Assembly (NCBI GenBank): GCA_018241995.1
Contig: JAFECT010000007.1
Span: 1 to 64,000, forward strand
From: Pseudomonadota bacterium
GTDB taxonomy: Bacteria; Pseudomonadota; Alphaproteobacteria; Caulobacterales; Caulobacteraceae
Length of the DNA stretch: 64,000 nucleotides
Direction: 5' to 3'
Part shown: in pieces, positions 54,233 to 61,318 of the stretch
Position numbering within the stretch: the stretch's first letter is position 1
How the letters are laid out: each line of letters starts with the position of its first letter
Made by a program: the position numbers and the translations under genes
Notes under the pieces: generated by a model
Told to the model about the DNA's origin: nothing
What the model saw: only the letters and a program-made list of their open reading frames with translations
Database searches by the model: none

Positions 54233-54994
54233 ATGGGTCATTGGGCGACCCCCGACCAGGTCTGGGCGGCGGCGCTGGTGTTCACCCGCATCGGCGCCAT
54301 CGTCATGCTGCTGCCGGGCATCGGCGAGCAGGCGGTGCCGCCGCGCATCCGCCTGTCGTTCGCGCTGCTCCTGGCGCTGGTTATGACGCCGGTCGTGGCC
54401 GACAAGCTGCCGGCCCTGCCGTCAACGGTCGGGGCCATGGGCGGCTGGGTGCTGCGCGAGAGCCTGATCGGCCTGATGATGGGGGCGATCCTGCGCGTGC
54501 TGCTGGGCGCCCTGGCCGTGGCCGGGGAGGTGGTGGCGATCCAGACCAGCCTGGCCTTCGCCCAGACCGCCAACCCGATGCAGGCCCAGCCCGGCACGAC
54601 CATCGCCTCGTTCCTGGGCGTCATGGGCATCGCCCTGGTCTTCGCCAGCGGCATGCATCACCTGTTCATCGGCGCCATCGCCAACTCCTACGCCCTGTTC
54701 GGCCCGGTCAAGACGGTGCTGGTCGGCGACGCGGCGACCCTGGCCATCCGCACCGTGGGCCAAGCCTTTGCGGTGGGGGTGCAGCTGTCGGCGCCGGTGA
54801 TGGTGTTCTCGCTGATCTTCAACGCGGCCGCGGGGCTGGTGGGGCGGGTGATGCCGCAGTTCCAGGTGTTCTTCGCCGCCACGCCGCTGAACGTGCTCCT
54901 GGGGCTGTCCGTTTTCGCGCTGAGCCTGGGCGTGGTGGGTCTGGTGTGGGTGTCCCGCTACCAGGACCTGCTCAGCCTGTTCCTGAGGACCTGA
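54233..54994 (+). CDS. fliR: Flagellar export gate protein FliR
   Basis: 253 residues with several helices (ALVFTRIGAIVMLLPGIGEQAVPPRIRLSFALLLALVMTP, abbreviated), the FTRIGA...P-G motif and IQTSLAFAQTANPM. FliR completes the FliPQR gate. It starts 3 nt after the fliQ stop. Confidence 0.94.
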   Translation: MGHWATPDQVWAAALVFTRIGAIVMLLPGIGEQAVPPRIRLSFALLLALVMTPVVADKLPALPSTVGAMGGWVLRESLIGLMMGAILRVLLGALAVAGEVVAIQTSLAFAQTANPMQAQPGTTIASFLGVMGIALVFASGMHHLFIGAIANSYALFGPVKTVLVGDAATLAIRTVGQAFAVGVQLSAPVMVFSLIFNAAAGLVGRVMPQFQVFFAATPLNVLLGLSVFALSLGVVGLVWVSRYQDLLSLFLRT

Positions 54995-54997
54995 CGC

Positions 54998-56173
54998 GTG
55001 GCGGAGCACGATCAGGCTTCCAAGACGGAAGAAGCAACCCCACGCAAACTAGATGACGCCCGCAAGAAGGGCGATGTCGCCAAGTCCCACGATGTCACCA
55101 GCTGGATGTCGCTGGCCGCCGCCGTGGGCGTGCTGATCACGCTCGGCGGGGCGATGTCGAAGAATCTGACCGAGGCCATGGTGGTGTTCCTGGCCCAGCC
55201 CAGCGACCTGATGGTCCAGCTGGACTCCGGCGCCGGGGCCGGCATCGCCGCGCGCGCCCTGATGGCGGCCGCGCCCCTCGTCGGCGGGGTGATGCTGGCG
55301 TCCGCCGTCGCCGGCGCGGCCGGCCATGTGCTGCAGACCGGGCTGCTGTGGTCGCCCGACAAGCTGAAGTTCGACTTCGGCAAGGTCTCGCCGATGAAGG
55401 GCTTCCAGCGCATCTACGGCATCGACGGCTTGGCCCAGTTCGTGAAGACCCTGCTGAAGCTGGCCATCACCGGCTTCGTGGCCTGGCGGGCGATGGCGCC
55501 CCACCAGGACGAGATGCAGAATCTGGCCCAGGCGGACCCGGTCGCGATCCTGGAGTTCTCGCGCCAGGTGTTGGTGGCGCTGTTCGCCTCGGCCCTGACC
55601 TTCCTGGGCGTGACGGCCGCGGTCGACTGGATCTGGCAGCGTCAGCGGTTCCTGGCCCGCATGCGCATGAGCCGCGAGGAACTGAAGGAAGACTTCAAGC
55701 AGACCGAAGGCGATCCGCATGTGAAGGCGAAGCTGAAGCAGATCCGCTTCGCCCGCTCGCGCAAGCGGATGATGGCCAATGTGCCCAAGGCCACGGTGGT
55801 GATCACCAACCCGACCCACTACGCGGTGGCCCTGCGCTATGTGGCGGGTGAGACCGGCGCGCCGGAGTGTGTGGCCAAGGGTCTAGACTCGCTGGCGCTG
55901 AAGATCCGGGCCGTGGCCGGCGAGCACGACATCCCGATTGTCGAAAATCCGCCTTTGGCGCGTGCGCTCTACGCCTCCGTAGACGTCGAGGAAACTATTC
56001 CGCGCGAGCACTATGAGGCTGTGGCCAAGGTGATCGGGTTCGTGATGGGCAGGAAGGCGAAGCGGCAGGCGGCTCAAGGCCCGGCCTTGGGCGCGCGCTC
56101 GGCCTTCGGGCGCCCCGCGAGCGGGCCTGGTCCAGGGGGTGGAGCCGCCCCGATTCGTAGCCGGCCGCTTTAG
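54998..56173 (+). CDS. flhB: Flagellar export switch protein FlhB
   Basis: 391 residues. Four membrane helices, then the cytosolic domain with the self-cleavage motif N271-P-T-H in VVITNPTHYAVALRY, which switches export from hook to filament. KTEEATPRKLDDARKKG near the N-terminus is conserved. GTG start. The C-terminus after about residue 350 is a non-conserved Gly/Pro-rich tail. It precedes cckA by 11 nt. Confidence 0.96.
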   Translation: MAEHDQASKTEEATPRKLDDARKKGDVAKSHDVTSWMSLAAAVGVLITLGGAMSKNLTEAMVVFLAQPSDLMVQLDSGAGAGIAARALMAAAPLVGGVMLASAVAGAAGHVLQTGLLWSPDKLKFDFGKVSPMKGFQRIYGIDGLAQFVKTLLKLAITGFVAWRAMAPHQDEMQNLAQADPVAILEFSRQVLVALFASALTFLGVTAAVDWIWQRQRFLARMRMSREELKEDFKQTEGDPHVKAKLKQIRFARSRKRMMANVPKATVVITNPTHYAVALRYVAGETGAPECVAKGLDSLALKIRAVAGEHDIPIVENPPLARALYASVDVEETIPREHYEAVAKVIGFVMGRKAKRQAAQGPALGARSAFGRPASGPGPGGGAAPIRSRPL

Positions 56174-56184
56174 GAGTCATCATC

Positions 56185-58362
56185 GTGTCTGATTCGCAAG
56201 CGCTCGCAGGGGAGCCGACCGTCATGGACGCGACGCACGGCGCCGACGCCGACCCCAACCGCCGCACTCCGGCGGCCAAGGCCGGTGCGCGCCGGATCGA
56301 CCCCTGGTTCTGGGCCGCCGCGGGCCTGTTCGCCGCCGCCATGACCGGCGCGGCCTGGCCCGCCTTCAGCCACGATCCCGCCAGCGCGCCGGGCATGCTG
56401 CTGCTGGGGGGCCTCGTCGGCGTGGGCGGCCTGGCCTTCTTCGCCTTTGGCGCGGCCGACAAGGGCGGAGTGGAAACCACCCAGGAAAGCCTGGTCGAGG
56501 CGCTGGACGAGCCCGCCGCCCTGATCGCGGCGGAGGGCCGGGTGCTGGCCGCCAACGCCCGCTGGCGCGCGCTCGCCGGCGAAGGCCACCGCCTGCCCAA
56601 GGGCCCCGCCGCGCCCGCCCTGTTCGTGGCCCTGGCCGACGCCCGCGCTGGGCGCACCGGCCGGGCCATGATGCGCCTCGGCGAGCAGGACTTCGAAGCA
56701 GTGGTGACCGCCTTCGCGCCGGGCCGCTACCTGATCCGTGCGGCCTCGGAGGCCGCCGTGTTTGACGCCGAGCCCGCCGCGCGCGCGCCGTCCGCGCCCG
56801 CCGAGGCCCGCGCTGCGCCCATAGCCGACCGGTCCGCGCGCGATCCCTACGCCATGGCTGCGCCCTTCGGCGCCGCGGTGCTGGATAGCGAAGACCTGTT
56901 CGAAGGCGCCATCGTCGAGACCAACGGCGCCCTGTCGAGCCTGACCGGCGGCCGGGCCGCGGCGGGCGTGCGCTTCGCCGACCTGATCGCGACCTCCAGC
57001 CTTGCTGACGCGAAGGCCCGCGTGACCGAGGGCTCCAACGGCCCGATCGAGGTCGAGCTGGCCGGCGAAGGCGACGCGTCCCGGCGGATCGGGCACCTCT
57101 ACCTGTCGTGGGACGAGGGCCGGCGGCTGATCTATCTGATCGACGTCTCCGAGCAGAAGCGCCTGGAGCTGGATGTGGCCCAGGGCCAGAAGATGCAGGC
57201 CATCGGCCTCCTGGCCGGCGGCGTCGCGCACGACTTCAACAACCTGCTCATGGCCATCCAGCTGCGCCTGGACGACCTTCTGCAGCGCCACCCGGTGGGC
57301 GATCCGTCCTATGAGGGACTGAATTCGATCCGCTCCACCGCCAACCGCGCCGCCGACCTGGTGCGCAAACTCCTGGCCTTCTCGCGCAAGCAGACGGTCA
57401 AGCGCGAGGTGATCGGGCTGGGCGAGCTGATTTCGGACTTCGCCGTCCTGCTGCGCCGGCTGCTGCGCGAGGACGTGGAACTGGAGACCGACTACGGCAA
57501 GGACCTGCCGACCCTGCACATCGACAAGAGCCAGCTCGAGACCGCGGTGATGAACCTGGCGGTCAACGCGCGCGACGCTCTGCGTGGGGCCGAGGACGGC
57601 AAGGTTCGCATCCGCACCGCACGCCTGAGCGGGGCCGAAGCCCGCGCCCTGGGCTGGCCCGAGGCGCCGGAGACCGACTGCGCCCTGATCGAGGTGTCCG
57701 ACAACGGTCCGGGCATCCCCGCCGACGTGGCGTCCAAGGTGTTCGAGCCCTTCTTCACCACCAAGCCGCTGGGCGAGGGCACGGGCATGGGCTTGGCCAC
57801 GGTCTACGGCATCGTCGAGCAGGCCAAGGGGCACATCACCCTCGACAGCCGCCCCGGCGAAGGCGCCGCCTTCCGCATCTTCCTGCCGGCCTACGTGGCG
57901 CCTGAAGTCGCGCCTGAGGCGCCGGAAGCGGTCGCCGCGCCGGCCCCTGAAGCCAAGCCCGCCCGCCCCGCTGCGCGCGATCTGTCGGGCGCGGGCAAGA
58001 TCCTGTTCGTCGAGGACGAGGAATCCGTGCGCGGCATCGCCGCCCATCTGCTGCGCGCGCGCGGCTACGAGGTGATCGAGGCCTGCGACGGCGAGGAGGC
58101 CCTGGCCCTGGCCGAGCAGCACTCCGGCGAGATCGACATGCTGATCTCCGACGTGATCATGCCCGGCATGGACGGCCCGTCGCTGCTGAAGAAGGCGCGC
58201 CAGTACCTGGGCGAAGCGCCGGTGATGTTCATCTCGGGCTATGCCGAGGCCGACTTCTCCGACCTCCTGGCCGAGGAAACCGGCGTGTCGTTCCTGCCCA
58301 AGCCGATCGACATCAAGACCCTGGCCGAGCGGGTCAAGCAGGAGCTGCGCCCGGCGGCCTGA
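56185..58362 (+). CDS. cckA: Cell-cycle hybrid histidine kinase CckA
   Basis: Central kinase of the CtrA pathway: it phosphorylates ChpT, which feeds CtrA and CpdR, and reverses under c-di-GMP control. 725 residues from GTG 56185 (AGGAG upstream). Two N-terminal membrane helices (PWFWAAAGLFAAAMTGAAW and MLLLGGLVGVGGLAFFAFG) precede PAS-like regions, HisKA with H349 in GGVAHDFNNLL, an ATPase domain (DNGPGIP, GTGMGLATVYG) and a C-terminal receiver with D656 in ISDVIMPGMDG. The HDFNN form and location behind flhB match CckA. Confidence 0.94.
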   Translation: MSDSQALAGEPTVMDATHGADADPNRRTPAAKAGARRIDPWFWAAAGLFAAAMTGAAWPAFSHDPASAPGMLLLGGLVGVGGLAFFAFGAADKGGVETTQESLVEALDEPAALIAAEGRVLAANARWRALAGEGHRLPKGPAAPALFVALADARAGRTGRAMMRLGEQDFEAVVTAFAPGRYLIRAASEAAVFDAEPAARAPSAPAEARAAPIADRSARDPYAMAAPFGAAVLDSEDLFEGAIVETNGALSSLTGGRAAAGVRFADLIATSSLADAKARVTEGSNGPIEVELAGEGDASRRIGHLYLSWDEGRRLIYLIDVSEQKRLELDVAQGQKMQAIGLLAGGVAHDFNNLLMAIQLRLDDLLQRHPVGDPSYEGLNSIRSTANRAADLVRKLLAFSRKQTVKREVIGLGELISDFAVLLRRLLREDVELETDYGKDLPTLHIDKSQLETAVMNLAVNARDALRGAEDGKVRIRTARLSGAEARALGWPEAPETDCALIEVSDNGPGIPADVASKVFEPFFTTKPLGEGTGMGLATVYGIVEQAKGHITLDSRPGEGAAFRIFLPAYVAPEVAPEAPEAVAAPAPEAKPARPAARDLSGAGKILFVEDEESVRGIAAHLLRARGYEVIEACDGEEALALAEQHSGEIDMLISDVIMPGMDGPSLLKKARQYLGEAPVMFISGYAEADFSDLLAEETGVSFLPKPIDIKTLAERVKQELRPAA

Positions 58363-58369
58363 GGCGCGC

Positions 58370-59635
58370 CTAGTGCATCGTCAGACCGGCCGGGTCGACG
58401 GCCTCGGCGCGCAGGCTGGCGTGGGTCGCGCCCGCCCGTCCCGCTGCGGCCAGCTGGTCCGGATTGGCCAGTCCGTGCAGGATCACCGAACGCGCCACGC
58501 GCTTGGCGGCCGCGATGCCGGCGATCACCTCGGTGAGCAGCGGCTCATGATCGGCGGCGTGGGCGTCGAACGACAGGCCGTTCAGGCCGCAGCCTGAAAT
58601 GCCGCGCACGCGCCGGTCCGGCGGGGCGTCCAGCCGACCGATCACCGCGTAGCAGTAGGGCCTGACCGCCACGGCGGCGTCGAGCAGCATGGAAGGCGGC
58701 ACCCCCTCGATGTTGCGGATTTCGCAGATCAGCCGATGCGCCGCGCCGTGGGAGGCCTCGCGCAGGGCCGCCAGCAGATTGGCCCGGCCGCGTCGGCTCG
58801 CCAGGGTCGAATAGGAGCCGGTCGCCAACAGCATGGGCAGGGCGGCCCCGCCGCTGTCGCGCCTCAACCGCGCCAGGCCGCCGGTCAGGGCGGTGACGTC
58901 GACATGCTCCAGGTCGGCGGTGCTGAACCGGCGCAGGGCTTCGGCGCCCAGCCGCTCGTGGTTTTCGAGGTCCGCCACCCAGGGATCGATGCGGAAACCT
59001 ATGTGCTGGGTCTCGCTCAGCCGGAAGCAGGGTTCGATGGCGCAGTCCACGGCGATCGGCCGGCCGCTGGAGGCGAGGAAGACGCCCCGCCGAGCAGGCA
59101 GCGCTCGGCTTTCGGGCAAGGGCGCGTCGCCGCCTGGCCGCGCGGCTGCTTGCGGCTCCGCCGGAGCGAAGGAGTGGGGCTCATCCGCGTCGAGCTGGGC
59201 CACCGGAACCAGCCGCGCCTCCAGCCCGGCTTCGCTCAGCGCCGTGACCTCCCGCACGGCCAGGTCGGTCGGCAGGGCCTCGCCCAGGAAGTGGGTCAGA
59301 AGCTCGCGCATGATGGTGAGGCAGCTTGCACGGGCGGCGAAGCGACCGAGGCGGGGCTGGACCACCAGATAGTCGTTGTCGGACACCCGAACCGAATAGT
59401 CCTCCGCCTCGAGCCGCCGCTCCAGCACCTTGACCACATGCTCGTGCACCTGCTCGCGGCGCATGGGCCAGCGAGCGCCCAGCCGCCGGACGATCGCGTC
59501 CAGCCCGAGCAGATTGACCCGACCCTCGTCGACCAGGGACGAGTCCTCCAGCGCCCTGAGCGCGGAGCGGGCGTCCGCGTCGATCAGGCGGCTGAGCGAG
59601 CCATCCTTTCGGGGGGAAAGCGGTGCGGCGTGCAT
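58370..59635 (-). CDS. Unrecognised protein, possibly a degenerate GGDEF/EAL-like relative
   Basis: 421 residues from ATG 59635 (a TTG 18 codons upstream is the alternative). No motif I know is intact. The first part (QVHEHVVKVLERRLEAEDYSVRVSDNDYLVVQP) has the order of a degenerate GGDEF fold, and the second part (IEPCFRLSETQHIGFRIDPWV ... LICEIRNIEGVPP ... VIGRLDAPP, in parts) loosely resembles an EAL-type barrel without the catalytic residues. This is pattern-based guesswork. It lies convergent to cckA, 7 nt beyond the cckA stop. Confidence 0.5.
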   Translation of the reverse strand: MHAAPLSPRKDGSLSRLIDADARSALRALEDSSLVDEGRVNLLGLDAIVRRLGARWPMRREQVHEHVVKVLERRLEAEDYSVRVSDNDYLVVQPRLGRFAARASCLTIMRELLTHFLGEALPTDLAVREVTALSEAGLEARLVPVAQLDADEPHSFAPAEPQAAARPGGDAPLPESRALPARRGVFLASSGRPIAVDCAIEPCFRLSETQHIGFRIDPWVADLENHERLGAEALRRFSTADLEHVDVTALTGGLARLRRDSGGAALPMLLATGSYSTLASRRGRANLLAALREASHGAAHRLICEIRNIEGVPPSMLLDAAVAVRPYCYAVIGRLDAPPDRRVRGISGCGLNGLSFDAHAADHEPLLTEVIAGIAAAKRVARSVILHGLANPDQLAAAGRAGATHASLRAEAVDPAGLTMH

Positions 59636-59938
59636 GGCCGTGCGAAGGGCCCCTGATCCTCGTGCCTGAAATCGAGCGTTGAAACGCAAGCGAGGCGAAT
59701 TTAGCGAAAATGAGTATACGGCCGGTAAATGCGCTGATTTTTTCTCAATAAAACCAAATGGTTAGTCTCGTTAACCAGCCCGCGGCGCCCCCTCTGGGCG
59801 GCCACGCAAGTTCGATTTCGCGTGCAATTCCAGATCATTGCCGAGGCCAGTCTTCGCCGTATGCGAGCGCGTGGCAATTTCCGTTTACTTTGCTTTCGCC
59901 AGCTAGGCCCTGGCGCGCGCTTGGGCTAGACGGCTCGG
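59636..59938. promoter_or_regulatory. AT-richer divergent region before hen1-pnkp
   Basis: About 303 bp between the unrecognised gene and hen1. The part at 59695-59790 is much more AT-rich than surrounding DNA, with TTTTTTCTCAATAAAACCAA-type sequence and a TTAACC at about 59770. Promoters of both divergent genes must lie here. I see no recognisable sigma-54 box or operator. No convincing gene is present; a 70-codon frame (59758-59967) overlaps the hen1 start and is rejected. Confidence 0.5.
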
Positions 59939-61318
59939 ATGTACTTGTCCGTCGCCACAACCCATAGGCCTGCCACCGACCTCGGCTTCCTGCTGCACAA
60001 GCATCCGGAACGACTGCATGAGGTCGAACTGGCGTTCGGCAAGGCGTGGCTGCTGTATCCCGAGGCGACGGAGGAGCGCTGCGAGGCGGCGTTGATCCTG
60101 GATGTGGACCCGATCGGCCTGGTGCGCGGGCGCGGCCAGGGCGACGGCCTGCTCGACCGCTATGTGAATGACCGGCCTTACGCGGCCTCCTCCTTCCTGT
60201 CGGTGGCCCTGGCGCGCAGCCTGCGCACGGCCATGAGCGGGACCTCGAAGGAGCGGCCCGAACTGGCCGAGAGTGAAATCCCGCTGGAAGCCGTAGTGAC
60301 GCCGCTGCCGGCGCGCGGGGGCCAGGCCCTGGTGCGGGAGCTGTTCGAGCCGCTGGGCTGGACGGTTGAGCTTGAACCGGTCGAAGGGGAGGGGCCGACC
60401 CGCTATTTGACCCTGCGGCTGAAGGGGCGGGCACGGCTCAGCGCGCTCCTGAACCACCTCTATGTGCTGATCCCGGTGCTGGACGACGACAAGCACTATT
60501 GGGTCGGCGACGACGAGGTGACCAAGCTGCTGGCCCGCGGCGCCGGCTGGCTTGAAACCCATCCCTCGCGGGAGCTGATCGCCAAGCGCTATTTGAAGCA
60601 TCGCAGCGCCTTGGCCCGCGAGGCGCTGGCGCGGCTGGCGCCCGAGGCGGTCGAGAGCGCCGAGACACGCGAAGGCCGGGTCGAGCCGGAGGCCGAGATC
60701 GAGAAGCCGCTCAGGCTGAACGACGAACGCATGGGCGCGGTGGTCGAGGCCCTGCGCGCATCCGGCGCCAAGGTCATCGCCGACCTCGGCTGCGGCGAGG
60801 GCAAGCTGCTGGTGCGGCTGGTCAAGGAGCGCTGGGTCGAGCGCCTGTTTGGGGTCGACGCTGCGGTCATCGACCTGGAGCGCGCCGCCAAGCGCCTGAA
60901 GCTGCATCTGGCCGGCGGCCCGCCGGAGGGGCGCGTGACCCTGTTGCACGGCGCCCTGACCTATCGCGACCGCCGCTGGGCGGAGGCGGACACCGCGGCC
61001 CTCGTCGAGGTGATCGAGCACCTGGACGTCGAGCGCCTGCCCGCGCTGGAGCAGGCGATGTTCGGCGAGGCGCGCCCGGCCACCGTCGTGGTGACCACGC
61101 CCAACGCGGAGTACAATGCGCTCTTCCCCAACCTCGCGCCCGGCGCCTTCCGCCACCCCGATCACCGCTTCGAGTGGAGCCGCGCGGAATTCCGCGCCTG
61201 GGCCGACAGGGTGTGCGAGGCCTGGGGCTATACGCCGGAGTTCAGCGATATCGGGCCCGTCGATGAGGCATTGGGCGCGCCGACCCAGATGGCCGTGTTC
61301 CGGAGGGCGGGCGCATGA
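59939..61318 (+). CDS. hen1: Hen1: 3'-terminal RNA ribose 2'-O-methyltransferase (bacterial RNA repair)
   Basis: Partner of Pnkp. It 2'-O-methylates the 3' end of cleaved RNA before ligation, protecting it from re-cleavage. 459 residues. The N-terminal half (LGFLLHKHPERLHEVELAFGKAWLLYPEA, then DPIGLVRG) is the Hen1-specific part that activates Pnkp ligase in characterised systems. The C-terminal half is the methyltransferase: SAM motif VIADLGCGEGKLL, Mn-binding E357/E360/H361 in EVIEHLD, and a further His in RHPDHRFEW (H406 or H409). The stop overlaps the pnkp start by 4 nt. Confidence 0.95.
   Translation: MYLSVATTHRPATDLGFLLHKHPERLHEVELAFGKAWLLYPEATEERCEAALILDVDPIGLVRGRGQGDGLLDRYVNDRPYAASSFLSVALARSLRTAMSGTSKERPELAESEIPLEAVVTPLPARGGQALVRELFEPLGWTVELEPVEGEGPTRYLTLRLKGRARLSALLNHLYVLIPVLDDDKHYWVGDDEVTKLLARGAGWLETHPSRELIAKRYLKHRSALAREALARLAPEAVESAETREGRVEPEAEIEKPLRLNDERMGAVVEALRASGAKVIADLGCGEGKLLVRLVKERWVERLFGVDAAVIDLERAAKRLKLHLAGGPPEGRVTLLHGALTYRDRRWAEADTAALVEVIEHLDVERLPALEQAMFGEARPATVVVTTPNAEYNALFPNLAPGAFRHPDHRFEWSRAEFRAWADRVCEAWGYTPEFSDIGPVDEALGAPTQMAVFRRAGA

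Noticed and set aside
59758..59967. A 70-codon frame upstream of hen1
   Set aside because: It overlaps the hen1 start in a different frame, has no Shine-Dalgarno and low-complexity content.
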